Positions 8,901 through 18,362 of a stretch of DNA of 64,000 nucleotides are shown here, piece after piece. A program made the position numbers and the translations under genes. Source of the stretch: Lutibacter oricola (GTDB taxonomy: Bacteria; Bacteroidota; Bacteroidia; Flavobacteriales; Flavobacteriaceae); the NCBI RefSeq assembly GCF_900106565.1, contig NZ_FNNJ01000008.1, positions 87,767-151,766 of the forward strand. Direction: 5' to 3'. A model generated the notes under the pieces. It saw only the letters and a program-made list of their open reading frames with translations, did not search any database and was not told the origin of the DNA. Every line of letters begins with the position of its first letter. The first letter of the stretch is position 1.

Positions 8901-9195
8901 AAAACAAGGTTTAAAGGTTTAAATTGACTATTTTTTAACATATTAATCTTCAATTCTATGATAAATGTTATTGTATTTTTAAAAAATTAATAAATTGTAA
9001 AAAAAACACTTAAAGTGTTTCTAAAATTTTAATAACTCAACATTTTTTCGTTACTTGCCATACGCAAAATAGTGGTTTAAAGAAGTAAAGCTATACATAT
9101 TAAACAATATAGTTTAACTTCCTAAGGATTTATTATTTTGTAAAATAATTTTATATTTAACCCGTTAGAAAAATTAATAAATTAACTATTACACA

Positions 9196-9945
9196 ATGAA
9201 AAGAGTATTTACTATCCTTGCAATTACAGGATTAATGTTATTTGGAGCAGCACCTAAGGCAGTAGCACAAGATGCAACCAAAACTGAAAAGGTTGCGGCT
9301 GATGCAACAGAAGAAAAAACATTTCACCAAGAATTAAAACAACGTTTTATTGAAGGTGGACCTTTCTTTATGGGAATTGTATTAGTAGCCTTAATTTTAG
9401 GTTTAGCAATTGCTATTGAAAGAATTATTTATCTTAACATGGCAACTACAAACACTAAAAAATTAGTAAATAAAGTAGATGATGCTTTAGCTAGTGGTGG
9501 TGTAGAAGCTGCAAAAGAAGTTTGTAGAAACACAAAAGGACCTGTTGCTTCAATCTTTTACCAAGGTTTAGACAGAATGGACGAAGGTGTTGACGCGGCT
9601 GAAAAAGCGGTTGTTGGATACGGTGGTGTTCAAATGGGATTATTAGAGAAAAACATTTCTTGGTTATCTTTATTTATTGCTTTAGCTCCTATGTTAGGTT
9701 TCATGGGTACTGTAATTGGTATGATTGGTGCATTTGATTCAATTCAACAAGCTGGTGATATTTCTCCAACAGTAGTAGCAGGAGGTATTAAAGTAGCATT
9801 ATTAACTACAGTATTTGGTTTAATTGTTGCAATTATTCTTCAAGTATTTTACAACTACATTATCTCTAAAGTAGATAGTATTGTAAACAACATGGAAGAC
9901 GCATCAATTTCACTTGTTGACCTTTTGGTTAAACACAAAAAATAA
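9196..9945 (+). CDS. exbB: ExbB/TolQ/MotA-type proton-channel protein
   Basis: Inner-membrane subunit that, with ExbD, turns the proton gradient into movement of a TonB-type partner. The 249 residues begin with a signal-like hydrophobic segment ending in AVAQ and a charged linker. Three membrane segments follow (about 57-77, 157-178, 198-222). The conserved region around GFMGTVIGMIGAF and the TVFGLIVAI helix identify the MotA/TolQ/ExbB family. It is the first gene of a tight operon (gaps 8, 6 and 12 bp) with a 4-TM protein and two ExbD proteins. The 295 bases upstream (8901-9195) hold an AT-rich region with a short hairpin at 9004-9020 and no clear promoter. Confidence 0.9.
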   Translation: MKRVFTILAITGLMLFGAAPKAVAQDATKTEKVAADATEEKTFHQELKQRFIEGGPFFMGIVLVALILGLAIAIERIIYLNMATTNTKKLVNKVDDALASGGVEAAKEVCRNTKGPVASIFYQGLDRMDEGVDAAEKAVVGYGGVQMGLLEKNISWLSLFIALAPMLGFMGTVIGMIGAFDSIQQAGDISPTVVAGGIKVALLTTVFGLIVAIILQVFYNYIISKVDSIVNNMEDASISLVDLLVKHKK

Positions 9946-9953
9946 TATAAATT

Positions 9954-10424
9954 ATGAGTAAGAAATTTTCAAAAATATTAACTTTAGTAGCTGGGCTAAT
10001 AGGGTTGATTGGTTTCTACTTCTTCATAAGAATTATGATGGAGGGAGATGAAGCTATCGAAGCTATGCTTGCCGATGATACTATTAAAGATAGCATAGTA
10101 TCGCCATTTATTACTTTTGCTAAGTTTACATTGATTGCAACAGCTTTACTTGCTGTAGTATTTTCAATTGTAAATATGATTAAAAACCCTCAAGGTTTAA
10201 AAACTACCTTAATTGGTGTTGCAGCTTTTGGTGTTATTTTAGCAATTGCTTATATGACTGCTTCTGATGCTGCTGTATTAGATGTTAGTGGTAGAGTATT
10301 AGAAAATGGAGAAGCTGGAAGTGTATCAAAATGGGTAAGTACAGGAATTAACTTTAGCGCCCTTTTAGGTGGTGTTGGATTGTTATTCTTTTTAATCGAT
10401 TTTGGTAGATCATTTGTAAAATAA
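9954..10424 (+). CDS. Four-helix membrane protein of the ExbB/ExbD operon
   Basis: A 156-residue protein of unknown function with four predicted membrane segments (about 8-28, 53-74, 85-102 and 130-148) and a short acidic loop after the first (EGDEAIEAMLADD). It has no match that I recognise outside this setting. Its position between exbB and the first exbD, with 8- and 6-bp gaps, argues for co-translation and for a role in the same membrane complex. Confidence 0.75.
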   Translation: MSKKFSKILTLVAGLIGLIGFYFFIRIMMEGDEAIEAMLADDTIKDSIVSPFITFAKFTLIATALLAVVFSIVNMIKNPQGLKTTLIGVAAFGVILAIAYMTASDAAVLDVSGRVLENGEAGSVSKWVSTGINFSALLGGVGLLFFLIDFGRSFVK

Positions 10425-10430
10425 ATTATT

Positions 10431-11051
10431 ATGGCAAGAAGAGAAAATGGAGAAATAAATGCTGGTTCAATGGCAGACATTGCGTTCTTGCTTTTAATAT
10501 TTTTCTTAGTAACAACAACAATGGATGTTGATTCAGGGATTTCTCGTAAATTACCTGAAAAAAGTCAAGAAAAGCCACAAGATGTTATTGTAAAACAAAA
10601 AAATGTTTTAGATATCGTTGTTAACCGAAATAATTTAATTTTGGTTGAAGGAACTGATTTTGTTGATGTAAAAGATATTAAGAAAATCGCAATGGATTTT
10701 ATTGATAATGGTGGTGGAATTGGAGCTCCTAAAGATGGTAAACCTGGAGAGCCTTGTGATTATTGTCAAGGTGCTAAAGACCCAAATTCATCAGATCATC
10801 CAAGTAAAGCAATTATTTCGTTACAAAGTGCTCGTGGAACAACTTATGGTATGTATGTATCTATTCAAAATGAAGTAGAAAAAGCATATAATGAATTAAG
10901 AAGCGAATTAGCGAAAAAGCTTTATGGAACTACTTATAGTCAATTATTAAAAGATTATAAAGATAATCCAAGCGAGAGTTTAAAAGCGAAAATTGATAAT
11001 TTAAAGGGTAAATACCCTCAAATTATCTCGGAACCTGAACCACTAAAATAA
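10431..11051 (+). CDS. exbD: ExbD-type biopolymer transport protein with CxxC insert
   Basis: Single-pass inner-membrane partner of ExbB. The membrane helix (about 15-30) begins with SMADIAFLLLIFFLVTT, in which Asp16 corresponds to the proton-carrying aspartate of ExbD/TolR. The periplasmic part is longer than usual (206 residues total against about 140 for E. coli ExbD). It carries an inserted glycine-rich segment with the pair Cys109-Asp-Tyr-Cys112, which could form a disulfide or bind metal. It is the third gene of the operon and is followed by a second exbD. Confidence 0.88.
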   Translation: MARRENGEINAGSMADIAFLLLIFFLVTTTMDVDSGISRKLPEKSQEKPQDVIVKQKNVLDIVVNRNNLILVEGTDFVDVKDIKKIAMDFIDNGGGIGAPKDGKPGEPCDYCQGAKDPNSSDHPSKAIISLQSARGTTYGMYVSIQNEVEKAYNELRSELAKKLYGTTYSQLLKDYKDNPSESLKAKIDNLKGKYPQIISEPEPLK

Positions 11052-11063
11052 GAATATCAGATT

Positions 11064-11534
11064 ATGAGTAAATTTAAAAAGAAGAAAAAAGGCTTACCTG
11101 CAATTTCTACTGCATCATTACCTGATATTGTATTTATGTTGTTATTCTTTTTTATGGTATCTACAACAATGCGTGAGACTGACTTATTAATTAAGAAGCC
11201 AGCTTTACCAGTTGCAAGTGAAGTAAAAAAATTAGAACATAAAAGTTTGGTAAGTACTATTTATGTAGGTAAATCTAAAGATGGTAAAATATCTGGAGAT
11301 AAAATACAGGTAAACGATAAAATTATCGATGTTAAAGATGTTCCTAACTTTATTTTTGCTGAAAGAGCTTTACGTAAAGAAGAAGAAGTTAAATTTATGA
11401 CTACTTCTATTAAAGCTGATAAAGAAGCAAATGTTGGAACAATACTAGATATTAAAGAACAATTAAGAGATATTAATGCTCTTAAAGTTAGTTTCTCTAC
11501 GTCAAAAGGAAATGACATAAGCGGAAACTTTTAA
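11064..11534 (+). CDS. exbD: Second ExbD-type protein
   Basis: A 156-residue ExbD family member with a basic N-terminus (KFKKKKKG) and one membrane helix beginning SLPDIVFMLLFFFMVSTT. Asp21 is the predicted proton-carrying residue, and a periplasmic domain follows. It differs from the upstream paralogue in lacking the cysteine insert. Two different ExbD subunits in one operon are common in Bacteroidota. It ends before a strong terminator at 11562, which separates it from porT. Confidence 0.88.
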   Translation: MSKFKKKKKGLPAISTASLPDIVFMLLFFFMVSTTMRETDLLIKKPALPVASEVKKLEHKSLVSTIYVGKSKDGKISGDKIQVNDKIIDVKDVPNFIFAERALRKEEEVKFMTTSIKADKEANVGTILDIKEQLRDINALKVSFSTSKGNDISGNF

Positions 11535-11561
11535 TAAAGTTTTTTAAATCTTTAAATATTA

Positions 11562-11594
11562 AAAAAGGCAATCATATAATTGATTGCCTTTTTT
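11562..11594 (+). terminator. Terminator of the exbB-exbD operon
   Basis: GGCAATCA (11567-11574), loop TATAAT, TGATTGCC (11581-11588), then six T residues; A residues precede it. The right arm overlaps the predicted -33 region of porT. Confidence 0.85.
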
Positions 11595-11615
11595 GTGCTT
11601 TATATATTATATTTG
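11584..11615 (+). promoter_or_regulatory. Promoter of porT overlapping the upstream terminator
   Basis: TTG at 11584-11586, a 21-base spacer and TATATTTG at 11608-11615. The -7 element ends only four bases before the ATG at 11620, so the transcript may be leaderless. Confidence 0.55.
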
Positions 11616-11619
11616 TTTT

Positions 11620-12297
11620 ATGGTTAAAAAGCTTTTTTTCATTATTTCAATATTGTTTGTTTGTAATAATTTGTATTCACAGCAAGTAAAAGATAGTATT
11701 GATACAAAGTATTTGGAAGATCAAATATATGTTTCGTTTACTTATAACTTGTTATTTAACAAGCCAAAAAATATAGAGCAGAATGGTTTTTCTGGTGGCT
11801 TTTCAATTGGTTTTATTAAGGATATACCTTTAAATGAAAAGCGTAATTTTGGTTTAGGTATTGGATTAGGGTATAGTTATAACGCCTATATTCAGGATTT
11901 GCAAATAGTAAACAACAATAATACATATACCTTTTCTAAAGCTGAAAATATTAAAACTAATAGACTTAGTACATTTGCTATAGAAATGCCAATAGAGTTC
12001 CGCTTTAGAAACTCTACACCTACTAAATACAAGTTTTGGCGCGTTTATGCAGGAGCTAAAATAGCGTATTTATACTCTTCAAGATATAAGTATAGTGGAC
12101 AAAATGAGGCATATACCATTAAAAAAGGAAAATATTTAAATGATTTAGAATATGGTGCCATGCTAAATGTTGGTTATGACGCTTGGAATTTATACGTATA
12201 CTACGCGTTAAACTCGCTTTTTAAAGATTCGTATATAGAGAGTGAGGAAATAGAAATGAATGCATTTAATGTAGGTTTGAAGCTTTACATTATGTAG
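11620..12297 (+). CDS. porT: PorT/SprT-like outer-membrane protein
   Basis: A 225-residue secreted beta-barrel-type protein: signal peptide (MVKKLFFIISILF to about LYSQ), then many short amphipathic beta segments (GGFSIGFIKDIPL, GLGIGLGYSYNAYI, YAGAKIAYLYSS) and a barrel-like C-terminus. PorT (SprT in gliding flavobacteria) is an outer-membrane component needed for type IX secretion and gliding. Placement directly after the ExbB/ExbD operon is the arrangement I know for this gene in the family. The frame is open 36 bases upstream, but ATG at 11620 gives the signal peptide. It overlaps the next convergent gene by 13 bp. Confidence 0.7.
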   Translation: MVKKLFFIISILFVCNNLYSQQVKDSIDTKYLEDQIYVSFTYNLLFNKPKNIEQNGFSGGFSIGFIKDIPLNEKRNFGLGIGLGYSYNAYIQDLQIVNNNNTYTFSKAENIKTNRLSTFAIEMPIEFRFRNSTPTKYKFWRVYAGAKIAYLYSSRYKYSGQNEAYTIKKGKYLNDLEYGAMLNVGYDAWNLYVYYALNSLFKDSYIESEEIEMNAFNVGLKLYIM

Positions 12298-12893
12298 TAA
12301 ATACCAAATACAATTGCTTGCGAAATAAAACCTAGAAAATAGCCAATAGTTACTTCTTTAACAGTATGCGCTTTAAGAGTTAATCTAGAAGATATTATAA
12401 ATCCACTTAGTATAAATAATACAATAAAAATTAATATTAGGTTAATTTTAAAGCTGTAACTGAAATACATTAAAAAACCAATTAAACCACTTATACCTAT
12501 ACTATGTAGGCTTGATTTTATTTCTATATGAAGTAGAATATACGTTAAAGCTATTGCTAATCCATATCCAAAATAAAAAAGTGCTAATAAGTCAACAACA
12601 GTTGTTTTAAATAGCCAATTACCAATTATTGCACAAATACCAAAAAACAACGTAGTAGGAAACTTGCGTTCTTCTATTGTTGCAATTTGAAAATTTGTGA
12701 TCATTTTGAGTGATTTTAGCATAAAAAGTAAAACTATTGGAAACACATATGAACCAATAAAAATAACAGTGAGAATTGTGTGTTCTTGAACTTTAAATAT
12801 ATGCTTAGGTATAAAAAGAAAATATATTAAAGCACCAATAATTGGAAAATTTATTGGATGAAAGAAATATGAAATAAACTTTGAAAATTTCAT
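12285..12893 (-). CDS. Multi-pass membrane protein, PAP2-phosphatase-like
   Basis: A 202-residue protein with about six hydrophobic segments. Three segments fall in the order of a PAP2-type phosphatase: EERKFP, then SSLHSIGISG, then SRLTLKAHTVKEVTIGY near the C-terminus. They resemble the KxxxxxxRP, PSGH and SRxxxxxHxxxD motifs, but several key positions differ (no SGH, Val in place of the final Asp). It may be a diverged or inactive relative. It sits 1 bp downstream of rpoN on the same strand, so it is probably cotranscribed, and overlaps porT tail to tail. Confidence 0.65.
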   Translation of the reverse strand: MKFSKFISYFFHPINFPIIGALIYFLFIPKHIFKVQEHTILTVIFIGSYVFPIVLLFMLKSLKMITNFQIATIEERKFPTTLFFGICAIIGNWLFKTTVVDLLALFYFGYGLAIALTYILLHIEIKSSLHSIGISGLIGFLMYFSYSFKINLILIFIVLFILSGFIISSRLTLKAHTVKEVTIGYFLGFISQAIVFGIYYIM

Positions 12894-12894
12894 A

Positions 12895-14352
12895 CTAAAT
12901 CTCTTTACGTAATCTCGCTACAGGTATATCTAATTGTTCTCTGTATTTTGCAACTGTTCTTCGAGCAATAGGATACCCTTTTTCCTTTAATAAGTTAGAT
13001 AATTTATCATCGGTTAAAGGTTTTCTTTTGTTTTCTTCTTTAATAACAGTTTTTAATATATTTTTTATTTCTCTAGTTGAAACATCCTCTCCTTGTTCAT
13101 TTTTCATCGATTCAGAGAAGAATTCCTTAATTAATTTAGTTCCGTAAGGTGTTGTTACATATTTACTGTTAGCAACCCTAGAAACTGTTGAAACATCCAT
13201 ATCAATAACATCTGCAATGTCTTTTAATATCATTGGTTTCAATTTACGTTCGTCACCAGTTAAAAAGTACTCTTTTTGATGATGCATTATGGCATTCATA
13301 TTTAAAAGAAGTGTTTGTTGACGTTGTTTAATAGCGTCAATAAACCACTTTGCAGCATCTAGTTTTTGTTTAATAAACATAACTGCATCTTTTTGAGACT
13401 TCGATTTTTCCTTAGAGTCTTTATACCCTAAAAGCATATCGTTATAATCTTTAGAAACATGAAGCTCTGGAGCGTTTCTAGAATTTAGAGTCAGCTCTAA
13501 TTCCCCTTCAACAATACGTATAGTAAAATCTGGAACAATTTGTTCTGCAATTTTATTGTTACCAACGTAAGATCCACCAGGTTTAGGATTTAATTTTTCA
13601 ACTTGTTTAATTGCATCCTTTAACTCTTCTTCCGTAATATGGAATTTTTGTAATAGTTTTTTGTAATGCTTTTTAACAAAATGTTCAAACGAAGTTTCTA
13701 AAATATCGATTGCAAGATTTCTGCTAGGCTTTTCTTTTTTACGTTTTAATTGAATTAGTAAACATTCTTTTAAATCTCTAGCAGCAACACCAGCAGGATC
13801 TAATTGTTGTACTATTTTTAACAATCGTTTTAATTCCTCTTCAGTAGTAAAAACATTTTGTGTAAATGCTAAATCGTCTAAAATATCTAGTAAATCTCTT
13901 CTAATGTAACCACTTTCATCAATGCTACCAACTAAAAAATCTGTTATAATTTCTTCGTCTTCAGTTAACCTGTAGGTGTGCATTTGGTTTTTTAAGTACT
14001 GTGTAAATGAAGTACCAGATGCATATGGTACTTGCTTGTCATCATCATCTACCGAGTAATTATTACTTTGTGTTTTGTAATTAGGTATTTCATCGTCACT
14101 TAAATATTCATCAATATTAATATCTTCTGCATTTATAGAATCATTTCCATCATCATAAGCGTCATCATCTAATTGATTGTTCGCTATTTCTTCAACCTTC
14201 TCTTTACCGCTATCTAAAGCAGGATTTTCCTCTAATTCTTGTTTTAAACGTTGTTCAAATGCTTGTGTAGGCAATTGAATCAATTTCATTAATTGAATTT
14301 GTTGAGGAGATAATTTTTGAAGTAATTTATATTGTAAACTTTGTTTAAGCAT
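12895..14352 (-). CDS. rpoN: RNA polymerase sigma-54 factor
   Basis: Alternative sigma factor that recognises -24/-12 promoters and depends on enhancer-binding ATPases. The 485 residues show a Gln/Leu-rich region I (LQYKLLQKLSPQQIQLMKLIQLP), an acidic region II, and the core-binding and DNA-binding regions. The C-terminal RpoN box is nearly canonical (ARRTVAKYRE). Length is normal. It is downstream of asnS across a terminator-like hairpin at 14386. No activator of the NtrC type is encoded in the window, so its regulon here is unknown. Confidence 0.96.
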   Translation of the reverse strand: MLKQSLQYKLLQKLSPQQIQLMKLIQLPTQAFEQRLKQELEENPALDSGKEKVEEIANNQLDDDAYDDGNDSINAEDINIDEYLSDDEIPNYKTQSNNYSVDDDDKQVPYASGTSFTQYLKNQMHTYRLTEDEEIITDFLVGSIDESGYIRRDLLDILDDLAFTQNVFTTEEELKRLLKIVQQLDPAGVAARDLKECLLIQLKRKKEKPSRNLAIDILETSFEHFVKKHYKKLLQKFHITEEELKDAIKQVEKLNPKPGGSYVGNNKIAEQIVPDFTIRIVEGELELTLNSRNAPELHVSKDYNDMLLGYKDSKEKSKSQKDAVMFIKQKLDAAKWFIDAIKQRQQTLLLNMNAIMHHQKEYFLTGDERKLKPMILKDIADVIDMDVSTVSRVANSKYVTTPYGTKLIKEFFSESMKNEQGEDVSTREIKNILKTVIKEENKRKPLTDDKLSNLLKEKGYPIARRTVAKYREQLDIPVARLRKEI

Positions 14353-14385
14353 AGATTTTTTTAAGTTATACCGAGGTAAAAATAC

Positions 14386-14420
14386 AAAAAAACATATTAC
14401 GGTAAATAATATGTTTTTTT
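14386..14420 (-). terminator. Terminator after asnS
   Basis: On the minus strand a stem with ACATATT/AATATGT and flanking A/T runs closes a nine-base loop and ends in a T run. Confidence 0.7.
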
Positions 14421-14424
14421 AGTT

Positions 14425-15858
14425 TTAGAACTCTGCGTTTTGTGGCGTTCGTGGATAAGGAATAACATCTCTAATATTACCCATTCCTGTAGAGAATTGA
14501 ACTAAACGTTCAAAACCTAACCCAAAACCACTATGCTCTGCAGTTCCAAATTTACGTGTATCTATATACCACCAAAGTTCTTTTTCGTCGATATTTAAAT
14601 CTGAAATTTTTTGTTTTAATACATCTAAACGCTCTTCACGTTGGCTTCCACCAACAATTTCTCCAATACCAGGAAATAGAACATCCATTGCACGTACTGT
14701 TTTTCCATCATCATTTAAACGCATGTAAAACGCTTTAATATTTGCAGGATAATCAAATAAAATTACAGGACATTTAAAGTGTTTTTCAACTAAAAAACGT
14801 TCGTGCTCACTTTGTAAATCTGCTCCCCATTCGTTAATTGGAAATTGGAATTTTTTCTTTTTGTTTGGTTTGCAATTTCTTAAAATATCAATTGCTTCCG
14901 TATAGCTTACACGTTTAAAATTGTTTTCAGCAACAAAGTTTAAACGTTCCAGCAAAGTCATTTCACTACGTTGGTTAGCTGGTTTTGTTTTTTCTTCTTG
15001 CGTTAATCTATTATCTAAAAACGCAATATCATCTTTACAATGTTGTAAAACGTATGTAATTACAGATTTTATAAAATCTTCAGCAAGATCCATATTGTCA
15101 TCTAGATTGTTGAAAGCAACTTCAGGTTCAATCATCCAAAATTCAGATAAATGGCGTGTTGTATTTGAGTTTTCAGCTCTAAATGTTGGGCCAAAAGTAT
15201 ATACTTTACCCAATGCCATTGCATAAGTTTCAGCTTCTAATTGGCCAGAAACAGTAAGGTTAGTTTCTTTTCCGAAGAAATCTTTTTTATAATCTACATT
15301 TCCATCTTCATCTTTAGGAACATTATCTAAACCTAAAGTTGAAACTTGAAACATTTCTCCTGCACCTTCAGCATCTGAACCAGTAATAATAGGTGCGTGG
15401 AAATTATAGAATCCGTTCTCTGTAAAATATTTATGCACAGCAAATGAAAGAGCCGATCTAACACGCATTACAGCACTAAACGTATTAGTTCTTACACGTA
15501 AGTGAGCGTTTTCTCTTAAAAACTCGAAACTGTGTTTTTTTGGTTGAATAGGGTATTCATCTGGATTAGATTCTCCAAGAATTTCTAATTCAGCAACTTT
15601 AATTTCAACAGTTTGCCCTTTACCTTGGCTTTCAATTAAAGTTCCTTTTATTGATACTGCTGCTCCAGTAGTAATTTTTTTTAAAATATCTTCAGAAGTA
15701 TTCTCGAAATCAACAACACATTGTATGTTGTTAATTGTTGAACCATCGTTTAAAGCTATAAATCTATTGGCTCTAAAAGTTCTAACCCAACCTTTAATTT
15801 CAACTTCTTGTAAAAACTTATCTGAACTTAAAAGTTCTGCAACATTGCTTGTAATCAT
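14425..15858 (-). CDS. asnS: Asparaginyl-tRNA synthetase
   Basis: Charges tRNA-Asn with asparagine in the cytosol. The 477-residue class II synthetase has an N-terminal OB-fold anticodon-binding domain (about 1-105, including [22 protein letters not shown]). The catalytic core carries motif 2 ([21 protein letters not shown]) and motif 3 (GFGLGFERL). The C-terminal [10 protein letters not shown] is typical of AsnS/AspS. Length is close to E. coli AsnS (466). AsnS and not AspS is favoured by the compact length without the bacterial AspS insertion. Confidence 0.95.
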   Translation of the reverse strand: MITSNVAELLSSDKFLQEVEIKGWVRTFRANRFIALNDGSTINNIQCVVDFENTSEDILKKITTGAAVSIKGTLIESQGKGQTVEIKVAELEILGESNPDEYPIQPKKHSFEFLRENAHLRVRTNTFSAVMRVRSALSFAVHKYFTENGFYNFHAPIITGSDAEGAGEMFQVSTLGLDNVPKDEDGNVDYKKDFFGKETNLTVSGQLEAETYAMALGKVYTFGPTFRAENSNTTRHLSEFWMIEPEVAFNNLDDNMDLAEDFIKSVITYVLQHCKDDIAFLDNRLTQEEKTKPANQRSEMTLLERLNFVAENNFKRVSYTEAIDILRNCKPNKKKKFQFPINEWGADLQSEHERFLVEKHFKCPVILFDYPANIKAFYMRLNDDGKTVRAMDVLFPGIGEIVGGSQREERLDVLKQKISDLNIDEKELWWYIDTRKFGTAEHSGFGLGFERLVQFSTGMGNIRDVIPYPRTPQNAEF

Positions 15859-15941
15859 CTTTTAAATTTTTAGGTTTACAAAGATACAATTACAAATGAA
15901 AGTTAGAAACTTTGAAAGTTAAACTTTAAGCATTGTTGTGG

Positions 15942-18308
15942 TTATTTTTCATCTTCTGGAGGTAAAATATCTAAAGTTGGTTCTTTAAATATTTTTTTGT
16001 TAGCAATACTTTTTTCTAATGAAAGTAATAATGAAGGTAAAAGTATAAGATTCGATATCATTGCAAATAGAAGAGTTATAGAAACTAAACCACCTAATGC
16101 AATAGTTCCACCAAAACTAGAAACTGTAAATACTAAAAATCCAAAAAATAAAACTATTGAAGTATAAAACATACTTACACCAGTTTCGCGAAGGGCTCCG
16201 TAAACAGATTCTTTTATACGCCAATTATTTGCTTTTAGTTCTTGTCGATATTTTGCTAAAAAGTGAATTGTATCATCTACCGAAATTCCAAAGGCAATAC
16301 TAAACACCAAAATTGTAGATGGTTTTATTGGTACGCCTAAATAACCCATTAAGCCAGCTGTAATTAGTAAAGGAAATATATTTGGCAGTAATGATATTAA
16401 TATCATTCTAAACGACCTAAACATAAATGCCATAAAAATTGCAATTAATAGTACGGCTAACGAAAGTGAAATAACTAGGTTATTAATTAAAAAATGTGTT
16501 CCTTTTAAGAAAACTAACGCTTTTCCGGTCATTGATACGGTGTAATTTTCTTTTGGAAATTCTTTGTCTATTTTTTGTTGAATTCTATCTTCAATTATAG
16601 CCATTTTATCTGTACCAATATCTTTCATAAAAGTGGTCATTCTAGCAAATCTACCTGTAGAATCTACATAACTCTCTAGCATGTTAGAATTTTCGGTAGA
16701 GTTTTTTGCGTAAGAAAGAATCCAGTTTTTTTCTTGATTATTTGGTAATTGATAATATTTTGGTTTTCCGCTATAAAAGGCTTGCTTAGAGTATTTAACT
16801 ATGTTTAAGGCAGAAATAGATTTGGAAAGTTGAGGGATTTCGTTAATTGTTTCATCTAACTTTTCCATTTTTTTCAAAGTAGAAAGTTTCATAACACCTT
16901 TTTCTTTCTTGGTGTCAATTAAAATTTCTAGAGGCATAATACCTCCAAATTCCTCTTCAAAAAATACAATATCTTTAAAAAACTCTTTGCCTTTTGGCAT
17001 ATCTTCAATTAAGCTACCAGAAACTTTTATCATGTAAACACCAATTATACTTACAATAATTATTGAAGTTGTAGCAATATAAACAGCTATTCTATGATGT
17101 CTAACAATAGATTCCATCCAGTTTACAATAGCATCAATCCACTTACGTTCTAAATGTTTTAAATGCTTTTCTTTTGGCAATGGTAAAAAGCTATACATTA
17201 TTGGTATAATTAATAATGCTAATACAAATATTGCCAAAATATTTATAGATGCAATTGTACCAAACTCACGAAGTAACTGACTTTTTGTAAAAATAAATGT
17301 TGCAAAACCAGAAGCCGTAGTAACATTTGTCATTAACGTAGCGTTACCAATTTTTGAAATTACGCGTTGTAATGATTTTGCTTGGTTACCGTGTTTTTTA
17401 ACTTCTTGTTGGTATTTGTTAATTAAAAATATAGCATTAGGCACTCCAATAACAATAATTAATGGCGGTATTAATGCCATTAAAACTGTGATTTCATATT
17501 GAAATAAACCAATAAAACCAAAAGCCCAAATTACTCCAATACTTACTACAAGTAGTGTAATAAAAGTAGCTCTAAAAGAACGGAAGAAGAAAAAGAAAAT
17601 AAGTGCTGTAACTGCTAGAGCTAAACCAACAAACATTCCAATTTCATCAATAATGTTTTGAGCATTCATGGTGCGTATATATGGCATACCTGATACTCGT
17701 ATATTTACATTATAATCACTTTCAAATTTTTCTATAGTAGGATTTAAAGAGTCAAAAACAAAATCTTTTCGTGCAGCTGTGTTTACTATGTCTTTACGCA
17801 TATAAACAACGGTTCTAATTGTACCAGTTTCTTTATTGTATAAAATGTTGTCGAAAAATGGAAGATTATCAAACAATTCATGTTTAATATTTTGAACTTC
17901 TTTATTTGTAGTTGGATTTTTGCTGTATAAAGGTTCTACATCAAATTTCTTTTTAGTAGTGTTTTTCTTTAATTTTTTAATATCACCAATTGCTATGGTA
18001 AAATCTACTTCACTAAAACTGTCTAACTTTTTAGATAAATTATTCCAGGCATTAAATTTATCTACATCAAAAATTGTTGAATCTTGAACTGCTAGAATTA
18101 CTAAATTTCCTTCTTCGCCAAATTGTTCTAGAAACTTGTTGTATTCTACATTTACTTCATGATTTTCGGGTAAAAGATTGGCTTCAGTATATGAAAAACG
18201 CATGTTTTCCATTTGCTGAGATAAATAATAAGTAAAGGCTGCTATTATAATAAGAATAATATATCTGCCTTTTAAAATAATTCTAGATACTGACGTCCAA
18301 AAATCCAT
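15942..18308 (-). CDS. MMPL/RND-superfamily membrane exporter
   Basis: A 788-residue inner-membrane protein with two homologous halves. Each has one membrane helix, a large periplasmic loop and a bundle of five helices (around 225-390 and 625-770). The motif GVPNAIFLINKYQQE in the first half and the GISVDDTIHFLAKYRQE helix in the second are typical of MMPL/RND transporters; the Asp pair in SVDDT is the likely proton path. Family members export lipids, hopanoids or drugs. The substrate is unknown and no membrane-fusion or outer-membrane partner is adjacent. The DUF5686 gene ends 54 bp upstream, so cotranscription is possible. Confidence 0.85.
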   Translation of the reverse strand: MDFWTSVSRIILKGRYIILIIIAAFTYYLSQQMENMRFSYTEANLLPENHEVNVEYNKFLEQFGEEGNLVILAVQDSTIFDVDKFNAWNNLSKKLDSFSEVDFTIAIGDIKKLKKNTTKKKFDVEPLYSKNPTTNKEVQNIKHELFDNLPFFDNILYNKETGTIRTVVYMRKDIVNTAARKDFVFDSLNPTIEKFESDYNVNIRVSGMPYIRTMNAQNIIDEIGMFVGLALAVTALIFFFFFRSFRATFITLLVVSIGVIWAFGFIGLFQYEITVLMALIPPLIIVIGVPNAIFLINKYQQEVKKHGNQAKSLQRVISKIGNATLMTNVTTASGFATFIFTKSQLLREFGTIASINILAIFVLALLIIPIMYSFLPLPKEKHLKHLERKWIDAIVNWMESIVRHHRIAVYIATTSIIIVSIIGVYMIKVSGSLIEDMPKGKEFFKDIVFFEEEFGGIMPLEILIDTKKEKGVMKLSTLKKMEKLDETINEIPQLSKSISALNIVKYSKQAFYSGKPKYYQLPNNQEKNWILSYAKNSTENSNMLESYVDSTGRFARMTTFMKDIGTDKMAIIEDRIQQKIDKEFPKENYTVSMTGKALVFLKGTHFLINNLVISLSLAVLLIAIFMAFMFRSFRMILISLLPNIFPLLITAGLMGYLGVPIKPSTILVFSIAFGISVDDTIHFLAKYRQELKANNWRIKESVYGALRETGVSMFYTSIVLFFGFLVFTVSSFGGTIALGGLVSITLLFAMISNLILLPSLLLSLEKSIANKKIFKEPTLDILPPEDEK

Positions 18309-18362
18309 TCAAAAAATTTTTGCAAAGTTAGTAAAATAGTTGAGCTTTAGATGCTTTGTTGT

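Noticed and set aside
9004..9020. Hairpin AAACACT/AGTGTTT as a terminator of the asparaginase gene
   Set aside because: It is more than 100 bp after the stop codon and has no T run; its role is unclear.
14921..15226. Plus-strand open frame inside asnS
   Set aside because: Overlaps a conserved class II synthetase core; its low-complexity text has no recognisable domain.
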